Part shown: in pieces, positions 53,565-64,000 of the stretch
Numbering within the stretch: the first letter of the stretch is position 1
How the letters are laid out: the number at the start of each line of letters is the position of its first letter
From: Rapana venosa
Lineage: Eukaryota > Mollusca > Gastropoda > Neogastropoda > Muricidae
Length of the DNA: 64,000 bases
Direction of reading: 5' to 3'
Assembly (NCBI GenBank): GCA_028751875.1
Contig: CM054138.1
Coordinates: 45,280,813-45,344,812 of the forward strand
Program-made: the position numbers and the translations under genes
Notes under the pieces: model-generated
Seen by the model: only the letters and a program-made list of their open reading frames with translations
Database searches by the model: none
What the model was told of the DNA's origin: nothing

Positions 53565-54064
53565 NNNNNNNNNNNNNNNNNNNNNNNNNNNNNNNNNNNN
53601 NNNNNNNNNNNNNNNNNNNNNNNNNNNNNNNNNNNNNNNNNNNNNNNNNNNNNNNNNNNNNNNNNNNNNNNNNNNNNNNNNNNNNNNNNNNNNNNNNNNN
53701 NNNNNNNNNNNNNNNNNNNNNNNNNNNNNNNNNNNNNNNNNNNNNNNNNNNNNNNNNNNNNNNNNNNNNNNNNNNNNNNNNNNNNNNNNNNNNNNNNNNN
53801 NNNNNNNNNNNNNNNNNNNNNNNNNNNNNNNNNNNNNNNNNNNNNNNNNNNNNNNNNNNNNNNNNNNNNNNNNNNNNNNNNNNNNNNNNNNNNNNNNNNN
53901 NNNNNNNNNNNNNNNNNNNNNNNNNNNNNNNNNNNNNNNNNNNNNNNNNNNNNNNNNNNNNNNNNNNNNNNNNNNNNNNNNNNNNNNNNNNNNNNNNNNN
54001 NNNNNNNNNNNNNNNNNNNNNNNNNNNNNNNNNNNNNNNNNNNNNNNNNNNNNNNNNNNNNNNN
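53565..54064. other. Assembly gap, 500 N
   Basis: Exactly 500 unknown bases, a conventional scaffold-gap placeholder. It lies inside a LINE, so repeat collapse is a likely cause. Confidence 0.99.
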
Positions 54065-54398
54065 TTTTTAGCAAATTAGTTATAAAAACTTGTGTCTGAA
54101 TATCAGACTGGATATATGGAAAATAGCTATATGAAAGATACCATCAAGCTAGTAATTGTGATATGATGTTGTTTACTATTTTAAAAGGTGAAAGCCTACC
54201 AGTCAAGTCAAGTCAAGTCAAGTCAAAACACTTTAATCATCCCATGAAGGGCAATTACATTACTGACAGGCAGATTGATACACATAAAACATCTCAAAGA
54301 CACAAAAAGCTATATTTCATATTGGTGAAAACATTCCCAAATGACTTCAAATAAAATGTCACGAACACACACGCCAACACATACGCGCGCATGCGCAC

Positions 54399-54399
<1 letters not shown>

Positions 54400-54454
<55 letters not shown>

Positions 54455-54470
54455 ACACACACACACCAAC
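54400..54470. repeat. (CA)n microsatellite within LINE Z 3' UTR
   Basis: About 60 bases of CA, flanked by CGCA-rich sequence. Confidence 0.9.
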
Positions 54471-54798
54471 TACACACACACGGACGCACACACATAAATT
54501 GTGAACACAATTTTAAACCCATTGACTAGAAGACATAAAAACTTATTTTTTACGCACGCATGTACGCAACACGTACACACGCACGTACATGCGTGTGCGA
54601 ACACGCCCACGCACACCCACACTATACACCGATATATGAATTCAATGTTGTAAGACCGTTGACTAGAAGACAGACTTATTTCACACACCCACGCACCCAC
54701 CCAATCCCACACACACACATAATTATGTATTGACTACACTCATAACAATGACAATCAGGCAAGTAATTCAGAGAAATGCAAAAACTAGGTAGTCAACA

Positions 54799-56235
54799 TC
54801 ATTGTGAATTCAGAATTCGAATGCTTACTGGCACAAAAGAATTTCTTTTTCTGTTAGTTTTGCTGATGGAACACTGAAAACGGCGTTCCGAAGGCAACAA
54901 CTGAAATTCTGGAAACAAAGCATGGGAAGGATCTGTCAAAATGGCTGTGGCTTTGCGTACAAGCTGCTGATTGCAGAACGACATGAGATCTCTTTGTTCT
55001 CTTCCAATTATTTTTGAGCAGATTCTTACAATTCTCTGCAGGCCATTCTTGTTTTTAACACTAAAGTTATTGTACCAACAAATGAAAGCAAAACTTAGAA
55101 CACTCTCTATGTAAGACTTGTAAAACAAGGAAAGAATCCTTTTGCCTACAAAAAATGAGTTCAGTTTCCTCAGAAAATGCACACGTTGTTGCCCCTTTTT
55201 GACAATAGCGTCAGTGTTAACGTCCCAGTTTAACTTGTGGTCAAAAACAGTTCCCAGATACTTATAGTGCGAAACGTTTTCAACTTATTGATTATGGATA
55301 AAAATATTCTTAGGAGTATGCCCTGATCTTCTGAAGTCGATAGGCAGGTCTTTAGTTTTAGAAACATTTAGCTCCAGATAGGCCTCGTCACACCAGTGTA
55401 CGAACTCGGTGAGGGCTGGACTGTGGTCTAAGACTGATCTGGATAAGAGAGATAACAGATCACTGTCGTCTGCGAACTTTACCAGAAAGGAATTTCCATA
55501 GTTGCTTCTGCAATCATCTGTGTATAGAATGTACAGAAGTGGTGAGAGGACGCAACCCTGTGGATAACCAGTGCAGGTAAATCTAACCGAAGAAGATATT
55601 TTGTTGGCCAAAACACGCTGTGGTCTGTTGGTTAAAAATTCAATCAGCCAACGAACAAGTTGATTGTCTACGTCAAATTTTGAAATCATTTTGTTAATCA
55701 GAACGTGAGGCTGCATTGTATTGAAAGCTGAACTAAAGTCAGCGAACAATATTCTGGCATGAGAGTCAGGTGTTTCCAAGCGGCTATACAACTTGTTCAA
55801 AATGAATAGTTTGGCATCTTCGACACCCCTTCGAGACCTGTACGCAAATTGTAGTTGGTCAAGGTCTTTTTCTGTAGCGGAAAGAATGAGAGATTTTACG
55901 ATCTTTTCTAGCGTTTTCATCACAAGAGATTTGAGAGCTACAGGTCTAAAATCGTTAGGCGGAGAAGGATTGGGTTTCTTTGGAAGAGGTATTACATTGG
56001 AAGTTTTCCAAATAACTGGAATCTGACAAGTATTCAGTGAGGCCTGGAACAGGTGTTGAAGGACACTGGCAGGCTCAGTAGCACCGAATTTCAGGGTTCT
56101 TCCACATATACCATCTGGTCCGGGAGATTTGTTAATATTTATTGCCTTTAAGTGCTTACAGATAATTTCTTCATCAACAATGACGCTATTCTCAGAATCT
56201 AAGGATAGCTTCAGGTCATTTATTTCATCTGAGAA
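54799..56235 (-). pseudogene. LINE Z ORF2 reverse transcriptase with a single nonsense codon
   Basis: Reads in one frame for about 479 codons from 56,235 down to 54,799. The only interruption is a TAA at 55,287-55,285. Motifs in order: KSPGPDGICGRTLKF (about 56,130), NDFRPVALKSLVMKTLEK (55,955), QLQFAYRSRRGVEDA, LFADFSSAFNTMQPHV (catalytic Asp), GYPQGCVLSPLLYILY, VKFADDSDLLSLL (catalytic FADD), WCDEAYLELNVSKTK, YKYLGTVFDHKLNWD after the TAA, and the C-terminal RKRNSFVPVSIRILN. The frame is still open at the 5' limit, where the element is truncated, so no start is called. One stop in 1.4 kb suggests a young copy. Group assignment to Rex1/L2 is from memory of family sequences. Confidence 0.8.
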
Positions 56236-56244
56236 ATCATTCAG

Positions 56245-58340
56245 ATGTACTTACATGTGTCGATTTTGAAAAACTGTTTGACTCGTTGAACTGGTAATTA
56301 ATTATGAATAAGGTGTTAAAGAATTTTGGTATTGGTAAAGATATAAACCTTTGGGCTGCCAGATTGTTTTTATATAGAAAGGCATCAAACAAATCTGTAG
56401 TGGAAGTGAACATACACAGTTCATCCTGGTGTAAAGTGTGAATAGGCTGTAGACAAGGTGTTCCCATCTCTCCTTACTTATTTATCCATTCATTGAAAAT
56501 GTTAGCATGAAAAAAAAGGAATTTATATAAATTCAATGGAACATAAATTTTACAGTATGCAGACGATACACAACTGTTAAACGAAGGAGATACAAAAATA
56601 TATTCGGCATGTGGACATTAGAATTATTTGATAAAGTGTCAGGTATTCCAACCATGGAAAACCCCCAGACGTAATATGACTTGGCCATACCCTACAACAT
56701 TTTCCAAAATCAGATAATGCCATATTTGCGAATGAAAGGGAATCCAACACAGTTTAAGATCTTTGGGATATGCTTAGACCCTGATTTGTTAAACTGCTTT
56801 GAGTTGATTTACAATGAAAATTTTTGTAGAGGCCAGGCATCTTGTCAACACTTGGACCAAAAGAAATATTATTCCAATTGGTAGAATGGTAGTGTTAAAG
56901 TAGTCATTCTGTCTAAACTTACATATCTTTCAGTCTTGTTACATAACCCCTCACATGATTTAATGAATGAATTACAGAAGCAATGCCTCTTTGATTAATA
57001 TGGAATGACAAACAAGACAGAATATCTAGGAAAGCAAGTATCAACCGTTTGAGTACAAGGGGTTCTTGGGATACCTTCTTTCTTTAAAGTATTTTGCAAT
57101 GGCGCTAAAACTGTCGTGGGTGAGAAAACTAAGACTTAGTAACGGAAAATGGAAATCAGTAATAGAGGAAACTTACCCCTTTATAAAACACTTGGACAAA
57201 ATTAATACAGCTGTGATTTGCTATCGGAAACATTATATCTAAGTTCATTCTGGAGAAAGATATTACAGACATACAGAGTATTTGGCAAAAAGATCCAGAG
57301 TGCCCGCCCAGAAAATCCTCTGTCAGAATATATTTTGTATAATAAGCATATAAAGATTGACAACTAAACCATACATTTCAAAACATGGATTAGCAAAGAT
57401 GTATATTGTGTTGCCCACCTTGTTAATCAGAACGGCTCTTTCTTTGTTTTTGACAAGAAATACATTAAAATTAATTTTATGGCTATGCATGGTGGGTCAC
57501 AACAATAAACAAAATTTCTAAGCACAACAGGAGTTGATGTGTGTGATAGCAGCCCTAAAGGAACTCGTTAAGTTAAACTGCAATTCTAAATACGAAGAAG
57601 AAAGGGGCAAGCATTTCTCACAGAATGCTTGTTATGAACAGTAATGAGCTGAAGTGCGGTAAGAAATGAAATTATAAAACGAGAAATGATCTTAACTGTG
57701 GACAAATATTTGCAAAATCTCAAAACATAAAAGAAACTAAACTATAATGGTTCCAGGTAAGCATTATCCAAAGGATATTGGCAACTAATATTGTTTGAGA
57801 AAAGATGCATGTTGTTGACACTAATAAATGCATATTCTGAGAATCAAAATAGAGACAATATCATTACTTTTATTCTTGTAGAATTTCAACAAGATTTTGG
57901 AATAATCTACATAATTTTTTAAGTAACAGTTGCGCTGATGTACAAGATTTGTCTCTGTTAAGAGAGCTACTACTGTTTGGAACTGACTGTCGTTCACAAA
58001 TAGATATACACTCGATTATATGATAGTTGCAGAAAATTGTTCTCTATAAGTTTAAAGCTGATAAAAGATATTCTGTGCTAACTGACTTCATGCAGAAAGT
58101 TTCTTAAAACTTAAATATAACAGCGAGGAATACATAGCAAGAAGAAACATAAAATATAATGATTTTACATCTAAATGGCTTCTGGTACAAATTACTGTTT
58201 GACGTTTTTTTAAACCTAGGACTGCCAAACCCAAAATATATGACATTACTTTGCTTGGCATGATAAAACCATTTTCTGTTGTTCTTCCATTGCATACTTT
58301 CCTGACGTTACACAAATAAAAGATGGTTTTGTTTCTCTAA
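56245..58340 (+). mobile_element. L1/Tx1-like LINE relic, highly decayed
   Basis: VDFEKLFDSLNW (56,252), CRQGVPISPYLFI (about 56,450) and LQYADDTQLLNEGD (about 56,553) are RT motifs on the plus strand. Further on, HSLRSLGYA-type and VILSKLTYLSVLLHNPSHDL (56,900) resemble the ORF2 thumb of the L1/Tx1 group. Many stops and frameshifts follow through about 58,340. It begins inside the RT, next to LINE Z. Confidence 0.6.
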
Positions 58341-58504
58341 AGAATGTGTAGACTTCTTTGGGTATGTTGCTGGTAACAAAAATGTGTGTGTTTGTGCAAG
58401 CAGCTGGCAGACAGTTTACATAAAGATATTGTGTGTGTGTGTGTTTGATTGCATTACGTTATTTTCTATGTTGTTTTGTGTTTTGTTATATTGTATTATG
58501 TCAA

Positions 58505-58957
58505 AATTCATTAAAAAGTAATTTCAAAGCCCTACTAACCTGGGCTACATTGCTGTATGGGTCAGAAGCCGAGACACAACGAACATTGGAAAGAAACAAA
58601 CGAGCAGAAATGTGGTTCGGCATATGACGTCTAAAAGTGAAATGGTCAGACAGGAGACCAAACGAAAGTATTCCTGAAGAACTCTCAGTGCAAAGACAAA
58701 TGTTTGCTGAGATTGTTAAGCGCAGACTGAGATAATGTTGGTCATACAAACAGAAACACACAGACCAGTCTGATTCCGAGAGTTTTCCAAGCCAAGTTGA
58801 CAATAGAAGGAAACAGGAAGACCACCAACATCCTACATTACCAACATCACTGAGATCAGTGGTCTGGGAGGTCTACAGGAGATCGTAGACCTCAGCAGAG
58901 ACAGAGAGAGATGGCGAACCCTGGTGGCATTACTTGGGGCTTCTTCCGTGGACAGGG
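58505..58957 (+). mobile_element. RTE-like LINE C-terminal relic
   Basis: SNFKALLTWATLLYGSEAET (58,510), RLKVKWSDRRP and SIPEELSVQRQM-like segments and TERDGEPWWHYLG-type ending. This is the end of an RTE-like ORF2, in at least two frames. It runs directly into X4 at 58,963. Confidence 0.65.
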
Positions 58958-58962
58958 GCGAT

Positions 58963-60515
58963 AAACACAGAATTCTGAAGAATTACAGGCCTGTTTCTAA
59001 CCTACCTTTTATCTCTAAAGTCCTTGAAAAAGTTGTTCTGAAACAACTCAAACCCATCTTCTTTCCAACAATCCCCTCCTATCTCCCAACCCAGCACCAA
59101 ACCACCCTTCCCCCTTAAACACCTTTTTCACGTTTTCCCCCAAAAAATTCCCCTTCTCACTCCCCGATTTGTCTGCACCTTGACCCTAGACCACTCATTC
59201 TTCCTACCGTCCCAAAAACACTTTTGGTTTTAAAGACACCCCCTCACCGGGTTTCAGTTCATACCTTAAAACCCGATCCCACAGTCAGTAAAAAAAATTT
59301 CAATCCACCTGCCAAACGGAATGGGGGTCCAAGGGGTCAGTCTCCCCCTTTTCTTTTCACTTCTCAACCCCATTTCAAATAATAAATCTCATAAACAGCC
59401 TCATTTTCAGCAGACGACTCCCGATTCTTAGCATGAAACTCCCGAAAATTTCTTCTCTCTTTACCATATGTCCTGCCCCTTTAAGATCCAAAAAATTTGG
59501 GTAAAGAACAATTTTCAACTAAATGCAATAAAAAGGGCCTTTTAAGGGCCAAAACAAACTTCCCATAACAAACCGCTTTAAATTCCAATACTCTGTCCCC
59601 TTATCCAGTATGAAATATTTGGGGAGTTACGATAAAAACCCTCTATGCAAAAATTCATCACCCCAAACCCGTCTCGTCACTATCATTACGGGGCCCTTAT
59701 GCAGTTCGAAAAATATCTGTCCCCTGATGCAAATCCAAATATCACTCTCCTTCTCTCACGTCTGGGCTATTGCAATTTCCCCTGGGTGGCTGCCCGCAAT
59801 CTATCCACCCTCTTTAACGTTACAAAACCGCAGCTCGATTCCCAAAGAAAAAAAATTTACACATTCTCCTCCTTTCGATCTTCCCCCGGGTGCCTTCCAC
59901 AAAGGGGAAACTAAAATCTGTACCCTCTGTTAAAAAGTCTCCACAAAACAGCACTTCCCCACCTTGGAATTCTTTACTTTTACATCCATCTCGTTCCCTC
60001 CGCCTGCCAAAACCTTGTCAAGAATACCTAAAATTCAACCCCGTCCACTGTTGGCCGTCATCTTTCTCTGTTTTTGGTCCTAAATCTGGAACGCCCTTTC
60101 CCTTTCCCTCGTAAAAAGTTATTAGATGTTTTTAAAAATTCCAGCCAAAAGGAGCTTTTAATTTCAAAACCTAGTTTCTCCCCCTTGTTTCATCGCATTC
60201 TTTTCCCTGCCCTGAAACCAACTCCACCCCCCCCCCCCTTTTGCCCCCCCGATGAAAAACCTTTGTGTGTGGTGTGTGTGTGTTTTGGGGTTGGGGCGCG
60301 CGCACACCCGCGCGTGGGGTTTACTTTTGGAATTTGAAAAAAAAAACCTTTTAAAATGTTTTGTGTTTACTTTGAATTTGTAAAAATCTTTTAATTTTGA
60401 AAACTGGCTGCATGTGAAAGTTTTGGATAAATGGAAGCTTTTTGGGTTTTGTTTTTTTTTTGCAAGATATAGCGCTGTATAAATTCCATATATTCTTATT
60501 ATTATAATTATAGGG
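58963..60515 (+). mobile_element. LINE X4, CR1/L2-like, in low-quality sequence
   Basis: Starts CACAGAATTCTGAAGAATTA (compare X1 near 24,625) and is well matched until about 59,055. Beyond that the same order of motifs can be followed, but with an indel every few bases. The sequence ends CAAGATATAGCGCTGTATAA and (ATT)n near 60,512, with the (GT)n at 60,262-60,285. No frame survives. Confidence 0.75.
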
Positions 60516-60689
60516 GAGAAGAATCCCGACATACAACAGAAAAAAACCAAACGGGGCGGGCACACGGACACACAGACACTTTTAGAAAGCTAAATTTAAA
60601 AGGCCCAAAACCACTATGTAAAAGGGGACAGGGAAATCTGAGCTAAACTATCAAGTGCATTTAAAAAAAAAGGTTAATGGTCTTGGTCT

Positions 60690-60890
60690 TGTTCAGCACG
60701 CGAAAAGCCCCAGTCAAACATCTTGGGGCCAAAACGTTAAAACCCGTTCCCCCTTTTGGGAAAGGGAAGTGGCCTTTGGGGCCCGGTGGGAAGGGAATGA
60801 AAACTTTTAAAAAAAACTGCATACACACGGGGACGGGGAAAAAAAAAAAGCACACGAGTGCTTATTCCAGTCCCCAAAATAAAAAGGAAA
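60690..60890 (+). mobile_element. SINE-A, degraded copy
   Basis: CATCTTGGGGCCAAAACGTT, AAGTGGCCTTTGGGGCCCGG and AAACTGCATACACACGGGGA followed by GAGTGCTTATTCC match core and tail with errors. Confidence 0.6.
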
Positions 60891-60994
60891 AAAAAAAAAA
60901 GGGGAAAAATAAAAATTTAACTGAAAATTTTTTTTGACCCCAAAAGGCTTTGCATCCTGAGTAAATTTTTTAGGATTTTTTTTCTTTTATTTAT

Positions 60995-61345
60995 TTATTT
61001 TTTTTATATCGAGGAAAATGGAATAAAACGTCATTGCTTTTTTACCCCAGTCCCCGTGTGTATGCTTTTTTGTAAATTTTTGTCATCCGCTCCCACCAGC
61101 AAAAAAAGGGCCCTAAACTTTTACGAAAAAGGGAACAGGATTTTAACGTTTTGCGCAGATTTTTCTACGATATTCGCACCCCGGGGCCTCTTTTATAGCT
61201 CATCCGAAAAAAAATTTTTGGGGGGAAGGGGTTGGGAATCTGCACTAAATGAAAACCCCAAGGGGGAAGAAGGGGGAACCCGCCCCCCCGGGGTCGTCAA
61301 AAATTGCGACGCAATGTTCTAACCACTTGGGCCATCCCGCCCCCC
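60995..61345 (-). mobile_element. SINE-A, degraded full-length copy
   Basis: On the minus strand, GGGCGGGATGGCCCAAGTGG and GTTAGAACATTGCGTCGCAA (head), then body and tail in order. Indels are frequent throughout. Confidence 0.7.
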
Positions 61346-61514
61346 TAGTGACTTGTTGTTGTTTGGGCTGGCGGGCCCCACCTGCCGAACCAGGGGATCT
61401 GACTCCTGTAAACGCGGGGGGTATTGTCGGGTTTTGGGGCCCGCCCCCAACAGGAACATTCAGCATCCTTCGGGCTCAGTCACTCCCTTCCGTGCTGGAA
61501 AGAAACCCTTCAGG

Positions 61515-62580
61515 TACTTTTCCGTGTGTGTGTGGGTGGGGGTGTGGGTGGGGGGGTGGGTGTTTATGTGTTTTGTGTGTGGGGTTTGGTGGGTTTTTTT
61601 TTTTGTGGGGTTTTGGGTGGGGGGGGTGGGTGGGTGGGTTTGGTTGTATTGTTGTGTGGGGTGGGTGGGTGGTTTTTGGGGTCTGTGTGTGGGGTTTTGG
61701 TGTGTGTGTGGTGGGGTTGTGGTTTTGGGTGTGTGTGTTTGTGTTTTAGTTTTTTTATTTTTATCGCCCTTTCCACCAAAAATACGGGGTACTTATGTGT
61801 GTGTGTTTGTGAGTGTTGTATGGTGTGGGGTGTTGTGTGTGTGTGGGGTGTGTGTGTGTGTGTGTGTTGTGTGTGTGTTTTTTTTTTGTGTGGTTGTTTT
61901 GTGTTTGTGTTGTGGGGTGGTGTGTGTTGGGTGGGTTTTTTTCCCGTTGGTGTGTGTGTGTTTTGTGTTTGTGTTTTGTTATTTTTTCATTTTTCGCCCT
62001 TCCCCAAAAAAAGTAATATCCGAGGGTTAAAAGGTGTGTGTGTGTGTGTGGGGGTTTTGGGGTGTGTGTGGGGTTGGTGTGTGTGGGTGTGTGTGTTTTT
62101 CTTAAATTTTAACGTCTGTTCACTTTAGTGATATTAGATTGTGTGTGGTGTGTGTGTGTGTGGTGTGTGGTGTGTGTGTGTGTTTTGTGTGTGGGTTGGG
62201 GGGGTTAATTGGGTTTGGGTGTTTTGGGGTGTGAGTCTGTTTTGAGTGTGTTTGTGAGTGTGTATGCGTTCGTGTGTGTATGTGGAAATACTGTGTGTTA
62301 TAGACTATGGTTTTAAGACCTCGGTTGTGTGTGTTGTTTTGGGTTGTTTTGTGTGTGTTTGGTGTTTTTGTGTGTTTTTTGTGGGTGTTGGTGTTTTGTG
62401 TGTTTTTTGGTGTATGTACGGGGTGTGTGTTGTTGTGTTTGTGTGTGAACGTTTTTGTGTGCGTGGCGTACTTTGTGTTAATATGTATAGTCTGGTGTGG
62501 GTGATGTGTGTATTTTTTGTTGGTGGGGTACGTGTGTGTGTGTTTTTGTGTAGTGTGTTGTGTGGCGTGCGTACGTATGT
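61515..62580. repeat. GT/GGT-rich low-complexity tract
   Basis: About 1 kb of GT-rich sequence with stretched G and T runs. Probably a GT microsatellite whose consensus is corrupted. All Cys/Val/Gly-rich ORFs are shadows. Confidence 0.7.
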
Positions 62581-62899
62581 GTATGTATGAATGTATGTTG
62601 GCTGTGTGTGCTATTTTTTTATAAAGTTGTGGTTTTTTTTATGTGTCGGGCTGGCGTGGCGTCTGGGGGGGCGGGTCATTTTTTCTTTCTCAGATCTTCC
62701 CTGTTTCCCTAGGTTTTAAATTTTGGCCCGTCTACCTTCTTCCCTTTTCCTCTGTCTTCTGTCTCCCCGCCCTGGGGCGGGCTGCGCTTTTTAAACGTGC
62801 GGTGTGTAAACCTGCATGCATACTTGTGTACAGTTAAGGGGGGGGAGGCGGGGGGGTGACTGTTAAAAATTTTGCAATATGTCTTTTAAGGGGTTTTTA

Positions 62900-63045
62900 A
62901 ATAGATAGATAAATGGATAGATAGTTTAATGGAGATAGAGAAGATAGATAGATAGATAGAAAAAAAACGGGAAAGATAGATAAAAATGGTTTGGGATAGA
63001 TAGTAGATAGATATATAGAATAAGATAGTTTGATAGATAATAGTT
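62900..63045. repeat. (GATA)n microsatellite
   Basis: Imperfect GATA tetranucleotides, with indels. The sequence 62,640-62,900 before it is unassigned. Confidence 0.8.
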
Positions 63046-63219
63046 TATGTTGTTTTTCCTGTGTGGTTTGCGGGGAGTTTTAAAAGGAATAAAAAAAAAC
63101 TGCTTATAAATCTACAGGGGCCCGGCCACTATTCTACAAGGACAGAAAACGGGGACCTACAAGGGTTTAGTTCTATTCCCTTTAGTATACTTTATACATT
63201 TTTGGTTGGGGAAGGGGTC

Positions 63220-63350
63220 GGGGAAGGAACAACACGGGGGAAAAGGAGGGGGGCTCCCCCCTTTTATGTTTGGCCCCTGGAAAAAGCTGGGTTTTGATCC
63301 TTCCCTCCCTACGCCCACTTTAGGTTACGGGACCCCTTTAAACCTTTTAC
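63220..63350 (+). mobile_element. SINE-C 3' fragment, degraded
   Basis: GGCCCCTGGAAAAAGCTGGG, CCCACTTTAGGTTACGGGAC and CCTTTAAACCTTTTACCC match the SINE-C end. Confidence 0.65.
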
Positions 63351-63440
63351 CCTATATATTTTAATTATATATAAAATATATAAATTTTATATAATAAAAA
63401 TATATATTTTTATATTTATATATATATATATATTTTTTTT
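63350..63440. repeat. (TA)n tract
   Basis: AT-rich sequence with TATATA runs. Beyond it, 63,440-63,800 is unassigned. Confidence 0.85.
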
Positions 63441-63799
63441 TTTTCAAAAATTTTCCCCCCTTGAAATCTTTAGGAAATAAGGGCAGTCCACTTGATTTTT
63501 TCCCAGGAAAGGGGTTCTCCCCGGAAAAGGTTGAATTATGTTGATTTCAAAAATGGCCTTCCCCTTCTTTACACATACAAGGGTAAGTAATCAAAAATTT
63601 CACGGAAAAGTGCTTTCAATTTCAGCTTATTTTGACCCCACCCTTGGGACAGTTAAATTTGATTCTATCAGACAATGATTTTATGTACAAAACAAAATGT
63701 TTTCCATGAAACCCTTTTTTAAAACGGGCTTTGTTCGTCCCTTCTTTCCCATTTTCGGGGAAAATTTAATTTTTTTCCTGTCTCCTTATTCTTTTTTTT

Positions 63800-64000
63800 T
63801 TTTTCTTTTAAAAGGTAACGGTGTCCCAAAAAACAAATGTGGTCGAAGGGGAGCGAGGCTTTTCAAAACCCCTCACTTCTCCAGGGGCCGCATATTGGGG
63901 GCCCCGGGGGCCCCCATTCCTTTTCCCCCCGTGCTTTTTTTTTCCTGATTTAAAAGAGGGCAGGAAACTCATTTCCCAGTTTGGGTAACTGGGGGGAAAG
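63800..64000 (-). mobile_element. SINE-C, inverted, truncated by the window edge
   Basis: On the minus strand, ACTGGGAAATGAGTTTCCTG, CAATATGCGGCCCCTGGAGA and TTGGGACACCGTTACC follow SINE-C from its middle to its end, with errors. The head lies outside the window. Confidence 0.65.

Larger units (their letters stand above)
54203..56235 (-). mobile_element. LINE Z, Rex1/L2-like, 5'-truncated
   Basis: Minus strand. The tail GGATGATTAAAGTGTTTTGA and (CTTGA)n ends at about 54,203. It has one nearly open ORF (separate entry), a 3' UTR that contains the CA tract at 54,400-54,460, and it starts in the RT linker. Tail fragments of the same family are at 38,755 and, related, at 43,340. Confidence 0.8.
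59055..64000. other. Stretch of poor consensus quality
   Basis: From here to the window end, repeats known from elsewhere (X LINE, SINE-A, SINE-C) appear with frequent one-base deletions and with homopolymers lengthened (GGGG, CCCC, TTTT, AAAA). ORFs called in it are unreliable. Confidence 0.75.

Noticed and set aside
53370..54079. ORFs running through the N gap
   Set aside because: Their length comes from unknown bases. Only the sequence before 53,565 is informative.
58924..59118. 64-codon ORF joining an unknown N-terminus to RT
   Set aside because: A read-through from an RTE-like relic into the inserted X4 LINE.
61249..62590. Val/Cys/Gly/Trp-rich ORFs resembling membrane proteins
   Set aside because: They translate a GT-rich tract in error-laden sequence.

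Overview
This window is non-coding, repeat-dominated chromosomal DNA from an animal, most likely a mollusc and probably a marine gastropod. That placement is inference: it rests on the dense AC/AG/AT microsatellites, several tRNA-derived SINE families, a mixture of CR1/L2-like, RTE-like, L1/Tx1-like and Rex1-like LINEs, and a spliced SLC17-type exon. Nothing here is bacterial or viral. There are no CRISPR arrays, no operons and no convincing functional tRNA or rRNA gene.

Layout. 1-6,500: microsatellites (GA, GT, GACA, poly-GAT) and SINE fragments. 6,544-7,746 (minus): an intronless 400-codon ORF encoding a protein built of about 29 heptads of the HxKIxED type. 8,000-14,900: a tRNA-Ser-like SINE, other SINE pieces and long GA/CT arrays. 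14,926-15,765 (minus): an intronless 279-codon ORF of unknown function. 16,200-17,750: SINE-B inserted into a SINE with a tRNA-5S rRNA chimeric head. 18,570-20,785 (minus): an RTE-like LINE inserted into another repeat. 21,660-31,080: a long LINE (element Y), split by a CR1/L2-like LINE (X1) with a visible 5-bp target duplication. 33,100-36,150: an RTE relic and a second X copy. 36,818-37,420: a 5S-SINE abutting the terminal exon of an SLC17 (sialin/VGLUT family) transporter with a poly(A) signal. 38,700-42,500: LINE tails, CT arrays and two minisatellites (about 80 bp and 44 bp). 43,300-52,060: SINE-A and SINE-B copies, a third X copy, an RNase H relic and an RTE relic. 52,060-58,960: two L1/Tx1-like relics around a 500-base N gap and a nearly intact Rex1-like LINE. 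58,960-64,000: a fourth X copy and further SINEs in sequence that abruptly becomes indel-ridden, with stretched homopolymers, which looks like an unpolished assembly end.

The elements are related. SINE-A and SINE-B have different tRNA heads but share a central core. One SINE-B copy ends in the same 3' sequence as the X LINEs. X LINEs carry a (GT)n tract in the 3' UTR, and Y-type LINEs end in (TC)n, so LINE insertion can account for part of the microsatellite load. The host-encoded content I can defend is the SLC17 terminal exon and, more tentatively, the two intronless minus-strand ORFs.
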